7,365 nucleotides of DNA from Caldisericaceae bacterium (lineage in GTDB: Bacteria > Caldisericota > Caldisericia > Caldisericales > Caldisericaceae): the NCBI GenBank assembly GCA_021161495.1, contig JAGHAO010000219.1, positions 1-7,365 on the forward strand, in the 5' to 3' direction. Under the pieces are notes generated by a model. The model saw only the letters and a list, made by a program, of their open reading frames with translations, was not told where the DNA came from and did no database searches. A program made the translations under genes and the position numbers. Shown here in pieces: positions 1-6,361 of this stretch; position 1 is the first letter of the stretch; each line of letters begins with the position of its first letter.

Positions 1-621
1 AAATCTCTCGCGGATTTTCCTTCGCACATTTTTGGTACGGGAAGTTTAAAATCGGTAATTGATTTTATCGGTAATCCGAATACTGCTTTGATTATTGCGG
101 TGTTCCTCGCTATGTGGCTTCTCGTGAAAAAGGAAGATTCCAAAAATATTCCGGAATGGACGAACACGGGACTTGCAAATGCGGCTATAATAATTCTGAT
201 CACAGGTGCAGGCGGTGCTTTCGGTTCGATTTTAAAGGCAAGCGGTATAGGGAATTACCTTGGCTCTTCTCTTTCTCATGCGCATCTCGGAATACTACTT
301 CCGTTTATTATTTCAGCGGCACTTAAAACCGCTCAAGGCTCTTCCACTGTTGCATTAATAACGACTCCGGCTCTTGTTGCACCGATACTTCCGTCTCTCG
401 GGCTATCTTCTCCTGTGGGACTCGCACTCACCGTTCTTTCCATAGGTGCCGGCTCTATGGTTGTTTCTCATGTAAACGACAGTTATTTCTGGGTTGTCAA
501 TTTGTTCTCGGGTAATAAGGACGTCACTTTGGGCTATAAAACGCAAACCGCTGCTACTTTTGTTGAAGGAGTTGCCGCTCTAATAACGGTTCTTATTCTT
601 TCTGTTTTATTTGTTCATTAG
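1..621 (+). CDS. GntP-family permease (gluconate:H+ symporter-like), 5' end outside window
   Basis: This is the C-terminal 206 residues of an integral membrane transporter of the GntP family (gluconate and related organic acid:H+ symporters). The frame is open from base 1, so the gene begins upstream. A TTG at base 88 is internal, since family-like sequence (FPSHIFGTG, then IGNPNTAL) precedes it. Family members are about 440-450 residues, so roughly half is missing. Hydrophobic segments lie at about residues 27-42, 58-80, 94-131, 137-156 and 183-204 of the visible part. Family-like motifs are the KTAQGSSTVALIT stretch near 109-121 and the SIGAGSMVVSHVNDSYFW stretch near 147-164. The family call is firm. 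The substrate is not: gluconate, another sugar acid or a hydroxy acid are all possible, and no catabolic neighbour is visible. It converges on the CYTH gene and is followed directly by a hairpin terminator. Confidence 0.9.
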   Translation, partial: KSLADFPSHIFGTGSLKSVIDFIGNPNTALIIAVFLAMWLLVKKEDSKNIPEWTNTGLANAAIIILITGAGGAFGSILKASGIGNYLGSSLSHAHLGILLPFIISAALKTAQGSSTVALITTPALVAPILPSLGLSSPVGLALTVLSIGAGSMVVSHVNDSYFWVVNLFSGNKDVTLGYKTQTAATFVEGVAALITVLILSVLFVH

Positions 622-627
622 TTTTTA

Positions 628-668
628 CGGAGCGTCTTCGATTTTGTGCGGAGGCGCTCTGCGTTTTA
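628..668 (+). terminator. Rho-independent terminator of the permease gene
   Basis: Bases 630-640 (GAGCGTCTTCG) pair with 649-659 (CGGAGGCGCTC) to give an 11-bp stem with two G-T wobbles and an 8-base loop. A short T-run follows at 664-667. It begins 8 bases after the permease stop codon. Read on the minus strand the hairpin is followed by an A-run, not a T-run, so it should serve the rightward transcript only. The T-run is short and interrupted, so its strength is uncertain. Confidence 0.7.
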
Positions 669-670
669 TA

Positions 671-1294
671 TTAAAAAAGCGGAATGAGGTTAAAACTCCT
701 TAACCCCATTTCATATTTTGAGGCACCGGACAACGAAAGGTGGTAATTTAATCTCAAAAGAGAGGCACATTCCGCAAGGTCTTCTTCACTTCCTTCTTTT
801 AATTCCAATTCAAGCTCGTTATAAGGGATTTTTCTTCTTCCTTTCAGGAAGTTTAGGAAATCAAGAGATGCTTCTATGAGGGCCTCCCTTTTTGTTAGGT
901 ATAAAATATGCCGATCATTATCCACTGTCAGAACTTCGTTTATTTTCTTTCCGTTTGCTATTTCGAGGACAGACGGAAAATTTTTTTGCAGAAAATCAAA
1001 CGAAGTTACGTCTTCGCTGTCTTTTAATAATTTGGACTCCTCTGTTCTTATGTAAATTCCGTTTCTTCTTTTTCCGTTGCTCTTTAACGTGGCTACCTTT
1101 TTCCCGTTTTCTTCTCTTAACCTGTAAGCGAAGTTGTGATAGAGAAGTCTAAAATCGTTTGTATCGAAATAATGACTTATCAGATGGATTTTGCCTACTT
1201 TTCTGACACTCCAGTCGTGGATTTTTTCCATTCTTTCAAGGCGCTCGAGAGTTTTTTTTGAAGCGGCAAGTTTTACTTCAATTTCCGTGCCCAT
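671..1294 (-). CDS. CYTH-domain protein (triphosphate-tunnel phosphohydrolase-like)
   Basis: This is a 207-residue protein consisting of a single CYTH domain, the fold shared by class IV adenylate cyclases, thiamine triphosphatases and inorganic triphosphatases. The N-terminal ExExK signature is present as E4, E6 and K8. It is followed by HYFDT (41-45), basic residues R58 and R60, K71, YIRTEES (81-87), R128 in the core, the acidic strand ELELELKEG (160-168) and a final SKYEMGL (192-198). These charged residues line the substrate and metal tunnel in the family, so it is probably active on a triphosphate compound. The substrate cannot be read from sequence. There is no CHAD domain, unlike many bacterial two-domain relatives. 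The ATG start has a strong AAGGAGG four bases upstream. It is the last gene of the leftward operon, 13 bases after proC. The final nine residues lie beyond the domain and are encoded by terminator sequence. Confidence 0.87.
   Translation of the reverse strand: MGTEIEVKLAASKKTLERLERMEKIHDWSVRKVGKIHLISHYFDTNDFRLLYHNFAYRLREENGKKVATLKSNGKRRNGIYIRTEESKLLKDSEDVTSFDFLQKNFPSVLEIANGKKINEVLTVDNDRHILYLTKREALIEASLDFLNFLKGRRKIPYNELELELKEGSEEDLAECASLLRLNYHLSLSGASKYEMGLRSFNLIPLF
673..710 (-). terminator. Intrinsic terminator embedded in the 3' end of the CYTH gene
   Basis: On the minus strand, bases 710-700 (AATGGGGTTAA) pair with 693-683 (TTAACCTCATT): ten of eleven positions pair, with one mismatch, around a 6-base loop. 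Four bases (CCGC) follow, then six T residues at 678-673. The hairpin encodes the last residues of the CYTH protein, and the T-run runs into the TAA stop codon (673-671). The 4-base spacer before the T-run is longer than ideal. No other terminator for the leftward operon is visible. Confidence 0.65.
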
Positions 1295-1307
1295 AATGCC
1301 TCCTTTT

Positions 1308-2126
1308 TTATTCTTTATCTTTATTTATTTCCTTAAGATATTGAGTTCTTTTATACGCTGCGTAGATTGCTTTCTCAACAACGGTTCTCAGGCTTCCCTT
1401 TTCAAGTTCGTATAGCGCTTCTGCGGTTGTTCCCCCGGGAGATGTTACCATATCTCTTAATTCTGCAGTGTGTTTCGATGAGTTTATCGCAAATAAAACG
1501 GAACCGAGTGCCGTCTGATACACCAACTCTTTTGCCACGTGTCTGGAAAATCCCAAATGAACTCCCGCGGAAATCATTGCTTCAAGAAAAAGAAATACGT
1601 ATGCAGGGCCTGTGGCACTTAATGCCGTTGCCATATCTATATAATTTTCGTCTTTTACAAAAAGTTCTTTTCCCATGGAAGAAAGAATCTCTTTTATGTG
1701 GGCTTTTTCCTCTTCCGAAATTTCGTTTGTTGCTGTCCATACGCTCATCCCCTGGCCTATCTGAACAGGTGTGTTTGGCATTACACGGACAACCTTTTTG
1801 TGAAGCAGTTCTTTTTGAAGGCTTTCTATGTCGACCCCCGCCATTATGGAAAGTATTATTTGGTTTTCCTTGATTGCGTCTTTTATCTCGGCTGATACTT
1901 TCGGAAACACTTGAGGTTTTATGGATAAAACAACGATGTCACCGAACTGTGCCGCTTCAATGTTATCTTGGGTCATATTTATACCGAATCGCTCTTTAAT
2001 TTCTTCAATGCGTTTTTTTCGCGGTGCACTTCCCTTAATTTCTTCTTTCTTGTAAAGGCCTTTTTCAAGAATGCTTTTGATCATTGCCGAGGCCATTGTC
2101 CCCGTGCCTATGAATGATATTTTCAT
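1308..2126 (-). CDS. proC: Pyrroline-5-carboxylate reductase
   Basis: This enzyme reduces 1-pyrroline-5-carboxylate to L-proline with NAD(P)H (EC 1.5.1.2), the last step of proline synthesis, and acts in the cytoplasm. The 272-residue length is normal for ProC. The N-terminal Rossmann fold has the dinucleotide loop FIGTGTMA (5-12). Family landmarks follow in order: LSIKPQ (67-72), the RVMPNTP stretch (114-120), SATGPAY (170-176) and the ProC signature MVTSPGGTTAEAL (226-238), which forms the substrate-binding region in the helical dimerisation domain. The start ATG overlaps the stop of the upstream gene as ATGA (2123-2126), which implies translational coupling. Its Shine-Dalgarno-like sequence (GGAGG) lies inside the end of that gene. 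The CYTH gene follows after 13 bases. No residue expected for the family looks lost. Confidence 0.97.
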   Translation of the reverse strand: MKISFIGTGTMASAMIKSILEKGLYKKEEIKGSAPRKKRIEEIKERFGINMTQDNIEAAQFGDIVVLSIKPQVFPKVSAEIKDAIKENQIILSIMAGVDIESLQKELLHKKVVRVMPNTPVQIGQGMSVWTATNEISEEEKAHIKEILSSMGKELFVKDENYIDMATALSATGPAYVFLFLEAMISAGVHLGFSRHVAKELVYQTALGSVLFAINSSKHTAELRDMVTSPGGTTAEALYELEKGSLRTVVEKAIYAAYKRTQYLKEINKDKE

Positions 2127-2863
2127 TTTCTGTGCCTCCCGCTCTTATAATTGTCAAAGAAATCCTGAAGTTTTAGGGAAATAAGCCCTAATTCTATTGC
2201 CCTGAACAATGCCGCAAAATCTATGAGGTAAAATTCAAAAGAGCCTGCAAAGTCCTCTCCGAATGCAATTTTAAGTGTTTTATCATTTTCTTTCCCTTGA
2301 TCTTTTGCAATCATTGCCGCTTTGATTTTGTTCAATTTGTTTACTATGCCTTTTTTTGTTTTCGTGGTCCGGAAGTATTTCTCTTTCAATATTAAGATAT
2401 CCTCAATCATAAACGATTGTTCGTGCGGGGGGATCGACTTCCATATCTTATATTGATTGGTAAAGAATGTCTCAGTATTTTCGGTAACAATTTCGGTTAG
2501 AAAATCTGCAAAATTCTTTCGGAAGTTATCAGATAGAGTTTTTAAAATTTCGATTGCAATATTGATGTTTTCGAACACCTGAATTCTAAAAAGCGTTACA
2601 TTTTTGTTTTTCTTTACCTCGCATTTTACGTTTCCGTACGTAAAGCCGAGTTGGTTGCAAAAATTTAACATTAATTTTTTATCCCCGGCCTTTTTAATTT
2701 GAACGAATATATTTATCGAACCCTGAAATATTGCAATCACCGTCTTTTCTCCTATGGGTATATCGTCAAAAACAACGGAGTCTTCCGTTTTTGTCATTAC
2801 GTAACTGAGTTCTTCGTTTTTAAGCAGGTTTTTTATGTTTATTTCATATTCGTTAAAGTTCAA
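2123..2863 (-). CDS. Unrecognised soluble protein, first gene of the proC operon
   Basis: I do not recognise this 246-residue protein. It has no signal peptide, membrane segment or obvious metal or nucleotide motif. The first ~125 residues alternate strand-like and helical stretches: an N-terminal helix, then strands near 28-33, 41-46 and 50-56, then a helix from about 101 to 126. This weakly recalls small alpha/beta adaptor folds such as YbjN or secretion chaperones, which is inference only. Residues 155-200 are lysine-rich, and the C-terminus is helical with a basic tail (SGRHRK). Cysteines occur only at 69 and 81. An in-frame TTG 15 bases upstream (2878) is open, but I chose TTG 2863 because GGAGGT (2876-2871) sits 7 bases before it. 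The gene has its own promoter and overlaps proC by ATGA, so its product is made together with ProC. Confidence 0.8.
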   Translation of the reverse strand: MNFNEYEINIKNLLKNEELSYVMTKTEDSVVFDDIPIGEKTVIAIFQGSINIFVQIKKAGDKKLMLNFCNQLGFTYGNVKCEVKKNKNVTLFRIQVFENINIAIEILKTLSDNFRKNFADFLTEIVTENTETFFTNQYKIWKSIPPHEQSFMIEDILILKEKYFRTTKTKKGIVNKLNKIKAAMIAKDQGKENDKTLKIAFGEDFAGSFEFYLIDFAALFRAIELGLISLKLQDFFDNYKSGRHRK

Positions 2864-2870
2864 CGGATTC

Positions 2871-2876
2871 ACCTCC
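2871..2876 (-). promoter_or_regulatory. Ribosome binding site that fixes a TTG start
   Basis: The minus strand reads GGAGGT here, with a 7-base spacer to the TTG at 2863-2861. The longer reading from TTG 2878 would place this site inside the coding sequence and leave no Shine-Dalgarno upstream, so the shorter protein is preferred. Confidence 0.7.
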
Positions 2877-2889
2877 AATTATTTTAAAC

Positions 2890-2918
2890 ATTATACTTAT
2901 TTTAAGCGTTTCTTACAA
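2890..2918 (-). promoter_or_regulatory. Sigma-70 promoter of the leftward operon
   Basis: Minus strand: -35 TTGTAA at 2918-2913 (4 of 6 consensus), a 17-base spacer, and a perfect -10 TATAAT at 2895-2890. The predicted start is near base 2883, giving a leader of about 20 bases that just contains the ribosome binding site. The spacer contains the small palindrome CTTATTTTAAG (2896-2906). Confidence 0.75.
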
Positions 2919-2965
2919 GTTATTGGCTATATTTGGTTTGTTTTAACGGAGCGGCAAGGTAGAGA

Positions 2966-2980
2966 TAAACATTCGGTTTA
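2966..2980. promoter_or_regulatory. Possible operator: small inverted repeat beside the rightward promoter
   Basis: TAAAC (2966-2970) and GTTTA (2976-2980) form a perfect 5-bp inverted repeat around ATTCG, ending 3 bases before the -35 box of the ftcD promoter. The left arm extended by ATT (TAAACATT, 2966-2973) recurs as a direct repeat at 2885-2892, over the -10 and start region of the leftward promoter. The position suits a regulator site, but the repeats are short and A/T-rich, so chance is a real alternative. Confidence 0.25.
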
Positions 2981-2983
2981 CTG

Positions 2984-3012
2984 TTGACAATTACATTTTA
3001 AAATGCTAAAAT
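2984..3012 (+). promoter_or_regulatory. Strong sigma-70 promoter of the ftcD-hutI-gcvT operon
   Basis: A perfect -35 TTGACA (2984-2989), a 17-base spacer and a near-perfect -10 TAAAAT (3007-3012), preceded by an extended -10 TG at 3004-3005. Transcription should begin near 3018-3020, only 12-14 bases before the ftcD ATG. That leader has room for the ribosome binding site (AGAGGTGAT, 3021-3029) and nothing else, which excludes a riboswitch or attenuator on this transcript. Confidence 0.85.
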
Positions 3013-3031
3013 ATTTTTACAGAGGTGATAA

Positions 3032-3925
3032 ATGAGAGAAATTATTGAGTGCGTTCCTAATATTAGCGAAGGAAGAAATAAGGAAAAGATCGAAGAAATT
3101 ATTCGGAATCTCCAAAAAACGGGAGTAAAAATTTTGGATTATTCCTCAGATCCGGATCACAATAGATCCGTAATCACTTTTGTCGGAGACAAAGATTCTG
3201 TTAAAGAGGGTGCATTGCAAGTTGCAAGGGATGCCGTACGTCTTATAGATCTCAGGCATCATAAGGGAACTCATCCCAGAATGGGGGCGGTAGATGTTAT
3301 TCCGTTTATACCCGTTAAAGGTGTGAAGATGGAGGACTGCATAGAAATTAGCAGGGAAGTGGGAAAGCGAATCTCCGAGGAATTAAAAGTTCCGGTATAT
3401 CTATATGCGGAATCCGCAACTGTCCCTGAACGGGCAAAATTGCCTAATATAAGAAAAGGGGAGTTCGAAGGGTTTTTTGATAAGATAAAAGATCCTCAGT
3501 GGAAACCGGATTTCGGTGAACCTGTTGTGCATCCTACGGCTGGTGTTACTGCGGTGGGAGCACGGGAATTTCTCATTGCGTACAATATAAATCTTGATAC
3601 GAAGGATGTTAAGATAGCCAAAAAAATCGCACGTTCCATACGCGAAAGTTCGGGCGGGCTGCGATACGTGCAAGCAAAGGGTATGGAACTCAAAGATAAA
3701 GGGTGCGTTCAAGTATCAATGAATATACTTAATTATAAAAAGGCTCCGCTTTACAGAATATTCGAAATTGTTAAAATGGAGGCTGCACGCTACGGAGTAA
3801 ACGTGATAGAAAGCGAACTCATAGGACTTATGCCTATGGATGCCGCACTCAAGAGCCTTGCATTCTATTTGAGGCTTCCGAAATTTTCTGCCGAAAATAT
3901 TTTGGAGTCCAAGATTTATGAGTAG
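3032..3925 (+). CDS. ftcD: Glutamate formimidoyltransferase (formiminotransferase)
   Basis: This enzyme transfers the formimino group of N-formimino-L-glutamate to tetrahydrofolate, giving 5-formimino-THF and L-glutamate (EC 2.1.2.5), at the end of one histidine-degradation route. The 297 residues match the stand-alone bacterial form: an N-terminal subdomain (about 1-178) and a C-terminal subdomain (about 180-295). The cyclodeaminase half of the bifunctional ~540-residue animal enzyme is absent. Family landmarks are CVPNISEGRN (7-16), DHNRSVITFVG (42-52) and HHKGTHPRMGAVDVIPF (76-92). H81 in the HPR motif is the likely counterpart of the catalytic histidine known from the mammalian enzyme. 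The ATG start has AGAGGTGAT just upstream and lies directly behind a strong promoter. It is the first gene of the operon, 10 bases from hutI, whose product supplies its substrate. A separate cyclodeaminase must exist elsewhere to use the product. Confidence 0.95.
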   Translation: MREIIECVPNISEGRNKEKIEEIIRNLQKTGVKILDYSSDPDHNRSVITFVGDKDSVKEGALQVARDAVRLIDLRHHKGTHPRMGAVDVIPFIPVKGVKMEDCIEISREVGKRISEELKVPVYLYAESATVPERAKLPNIRKGEFEGFFDKIKDPQWKPDFGEPVVHPTAGVTAVGAREFLIAYNINLDTKDVKIAKKIARSIRESSGGLRYVQAKGMELKDKGCVQVSMNILNYKKAPLYRIFEIVKMEAARYGVNVIESELIGLMPMDAALKSLAFYLRLPKFSAENILESKIYE

Positions 3926-3935
3926 GAGGTAAAGT

Positions 3936-5198
3936 ATGGAAAAACCTGTTGCCGATATTGCTATTTTAAATGCCGGCCAACTTCTCACTATGAAGCCGAT
4001 CAAAAACGAGGAGGAAGAAGAAGATAATCCGCTTGGCATTATAGAGGATGGTGCCGTTGCTATTAAAGACGGTAAAATTATTGCCGTAGGGAAAACAAAC
4101 GATGTCATAAAGCAAATTGAATTCGGGAGAAACACTATCCAGATAGATGCCAATAAAAAAGTGGTAATGCCCGGTTTCGTGGATCCGCATACGCATATTA
4201 TCTTTAAGGGTACGCGTGAGAGAGAATTTGTTTTAAGGCATCAAGGCGTTCCGTATATGAAAATTTTGAAAGAGGAGAATGCAGGTATCATATCAACGGT
4301 TAGGTGGACGCGTAAAGCTACTTTTGACGAACTTCTGGAGATAACTCGCACTCGTATTTCCGAAATGGTGGATTGGGGCACTACCACACTCGAAATAAAG
4401 AGCGGATACGGTTTAAATCTCGAAGAAGAAATTAAAATTTTAAAGATAGCCAAATATTTTAAAGATTACTCACCGCTAAATATAAAATCAACCCTTCTTG
4501 CTGCGCATATTATCCCGCCCGAATATCATATGAGAGACGAAAAATATGTGGAACTCGTGGTAAATGATATTATTCCCATAATTGCAGAGAATAAACTTGC
4601 CGATTTTAATGATGTGTGGTGCGAAAAAGGTGCATTTACCAGAGAACAGTCAAGGAAAATTCTTAAAGCGGGGCTGAAATACGGCCTTATCCCTAAGATT
4701 CACGCTGACGAAATGAGTGATGCGGGGGGCGCTAAAATTGCCGCTGAGGTAAAGGCAATATCCGCAGACCATCTCGTTTATGCAAGCGAAGAAGGATTAA
4801 CAAAAATGAAGGAAGCGAATGTGACTGCTGTATTGCTTCCCATTACAACCTTCTCTCTCGGTAAAGAGAAATTCGCCGACGGTAAAAAAATGGTTGAAAT
4901 GGGATTAACCGTTGCTTTGGGTACGGATTACAATCCCGGAACTGCGATGTGTCCTTCTATGCCTTTGGTTATTTCTTTTGCTGTCGTCAGGCTGAAAATG
5001 GATGTGGTTAGCGCTCTCTACGGAGCCACGCTTAATGCAGCGAAAGCAATAGGGTTGGATAGCGAAGTGGGAAGTTTGGAAGTTGGCAAAAGAGCTAACG
5101 TCAATGTTTTAAACATACGAAATTATGAAGAGATTCCTTACAGGATTGCCGAAAACTATGTAGAAAAAGTCATATCAAACGGAGAAATTTTAAAGTGA
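3936..5198 (+). CDS. hutI: Imidazolonepropionase
   Basis: This enzyme hydrolyses 4-imidazolone-5-propanoate to N-formimino-L-glutamate (EC 3.5.2.7), the third step of histidine degradation. It belongs to the amidohydrolase superfamily, and the 420 residues fit HutI. The metal ligands are visible: HTH (H85, H87) after VMPGFVDP, H256 in KIHADEM, H279 in SADHL, and D331 in GTDYNPG. Other HutI landmarks are EIKSGYGLN (153-161), AAHIIPPEY (189-197) and TTFSLG (304-309). The split N- and C-terminal strands form the usual small beta domain, ending with the C-terminal GSLEVGKRANVNVL. Residues 24-30 carry a run of acidic residues (NEEEEED) in the loop before GIIEDGA, a variable region of the family. 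AGGAGGT at 3924-3930 overlaps the ftcD stop codon, so translation of the two genes is closely linked. Confidence 0.97.
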   Translation: MEKPVADIAILNAGQLLTMKPIKNEEEEEDNPLGIIEDGAVAIKDGKIIAVGKTNDVIKQIEFGRNTIQIDANKKVVMPGFVDPHTHIIFKGTREREFVLRHQGVPYMKILKEENAGIISTVRWTRKATFDELLEITRTRISEMVDWGTTTLEIKSGYGLNLEEEIKILKIAKYFKDYSPLNIKSTLLAAHIIPPEYHMRDEKYVELVVNDIIPIIAENKLADFNDVWCEKGAFTREQSRKILKAGLKYGLIPKIHADEMSDAGGAKIAAEVKAISADHLVYASEEGLTKMKEANVTAVLLPITTFSLGKEKFADGKKMVEMGLTVALGTDYNPGTAMCPSMPLVISFAVVRLKMDVVSALYGATLNAAKAIGLDSEVGSLEVGKRANVNVLNIRNYEEIPYRIAENYVEKVISNGEILK

Positions 5199-5210
5199 TC
5201 GGAGGCTATC

Positions 5211-6326
5211 ATGGAAGATCTTAAACGAACTCCCTTATTTGAGGAGCATGTCAGGCTCGGTGCCAAAATGGTGCCGTTCGGTGGTTGGGAAATGCCTATT
5301 CAATACACAAGCATTATTGAGGAACACCTGAATGTGAGGAATAATGTGGGAATTTTCGATGTTTCTCATATGGGGGAAATAGAACTTCACGGGAAAGATG
5401 CTCTTGCTTTTGCGGATTATCTTGTTACGAATTCCGTAAAGAAAATGAAAGATGGTAAAGTAAAATACACACCTATGTGTTATCCCGACGGAGGCGAAGT
5501 GGACGACCTTTTTGTCTATAAATTAAAGGACGATTTTGTTTTGTTGGTGGTGAACGCAAGCAATTACGAAAAGGATCTCGATTGGGTAATAAAAAATAAA
5601 GGGGAATTTGATGTAGAAATTTTAGGCAAAAGCTTTGAGTACGGAGAAGTGGCGATTCAGGGGCCTAAAGCGGAAGAATTTTTGAAGAATTACTTTGAGG
5701 GTGAAATTCCTCTGCCTGAATTGGGTTATTTCCGTTCCGAGTACGGCACACTGTTTGGGAAAAACATACTTATTTCCAGAACCGGATACACAGGTGAAGA
5801 CGGATTTGAGATTTATTCGAAAAGTGAAGATATAGTCGAGATATGGAGAGCGGCTCTTGAAAAAGGGAAAGATTATAATATAATGCCTGCCGGATTAGGG
5901 GCACGCGACACGTTGAGATTTGAAGTGGCATATTGGCTTTACGGCGACGATATCGATGAAACAACCAATCCTTTTGAAGCCGGGCAGGGCTTTGCCGTTA
6001 AGTTGAAGAAAGAAAAATTCATAGGGAAAGACGCCTTGCTTAAAGTTAAAGAAGAAGGCTTAAAGCGTAAACTTGTGGGTTTATATGTGTCGAAAGGCGG
6101 CATACCGAGGCATGGTATGGGAATTTTCAAAGACTTGGAAAAGATAGGCTACATTACGTCCGGTAATTACTGTCCTTCACTCAAAAAGATTTATGCAATG
6201 GGATATGTCGATATTCGGTTTACAGACGAAGGAACGAAAGTGAAAGTAAAAATCAGAAACAGGGATGTCGATGCGGAAATCGTAAAACTTCCGTTTCTTG
6301 AACCTCGGGCAGGAAAGAAAAAATAA
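5211..6326 (+). CDS. gcvT: Glycine cleavage system T protein (aminomethyltransferase)
   Basis: GcvT takes the aminomethyl group bound to lipoyl H-protein and, with tetrahydrofolate, releases ammonia and forms 5,10-methylene-THF (EC 2.1.2.10). The 371 residues are full length. Landmarks are MVPFGGWEMPIQY (20-32), DVSHMGEIEL (50-59), GGEVDDLFVY (94-103) with the catalytic aspartate being D98 or D99, AIQGPKAEEF (148-157), the folate-site stretch SRTGYTGEDGFE (189-200), GLGARDTLR (228-236) and the C-terminal AEIVKLPF (355-362). These features favour a genuine T protein over relatives such as dimethylglycine dehydrogenase domains or YgfZ. The ATG has GGAGG (5201-5205) 5 bases upstream and lies 12 bases after hutI. 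Unusually, gcvH and the P-protein genes are not next to it. Its partner here is the folate-using FtcD, which suggests grouping by one-carbon chemistry (inference). Confidence 0.95.
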   Translation: MEDLKRTPLFEEHVRLGAKMVPFGGWEMPIQYTSIIEEHLNVRNNVGIFDVSHMGEIELHGKDALAFADYLVTNSVKKMKDGKVKYTPMCYPDGGEVDDLFVYKLKDDFVLLVVNASNYEKDLDWVIKNKGEFDVEILGKSFEYGEVAIQGPKAEEFLKNYFEGEIPLPELGYFRSEYGTLFGKNILISRTGYTGEDGFEIYSKSEDIVEIWRAALEKGKDYNIMPAGLGARDTLRFEVAYWLYGDDIDETTNPFEAGQGFAVKLKKEKFIGKDALLKVKEEGLKRKLVGLYVSKGGIPRHGMGIFKDLEKIGYITSGNYCPSLKKIYAMGYVDIRFTDEGTKVKVKIRNRDVDAEIVKLPFLEPRAGKKK

Positions 6327-6361
6327 TTTTAAAATAAAAAATAAATTTATAAGGAGGCATT

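Noticed and set aside
88..90. TTG as a start codon for the permease
   Set aside because: The frame is open from base 1 with permease-like residues before it, so this is an internal leucine codon.
1367..1873. 168-codon open frame on the plus strand
   Set aside because: It lies entirely antisense to proC, whose family assignment is certain. It has no ribosome binding site and its translation resembles no protein I know.
2878..2878. TTG start giving a 251-residue version of the unidentified protein
   Set aside because: It would put the only good Shine-Dalgarno (2871-2876) inside the coding sequence. TTG 2863 is correctly spaced from that site.
3018..3031. Riboswitch ahead of the ftcD-hutI-gcvT operon
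   Set aside because: The predicted leader is only 12-14 bases, and no structured RNA could fit. The 10- and 12-base gaps inside the operon are too short as well.
3401..3712. Open frames on the minus strand opposite ftcD (also 3496-3693)
   Set aside because: Shadows of a well-conserved gene in other frames, with no supporting start signal or recognisable product.
4009..4020. Internal GAGGAGG in hutI as a ribosome binding site for a hidden start
   Set aside because: No suitably placed ATG, GTG or TTG follows it in a frame with a plausible product. It is explained by the glutamate codon run.
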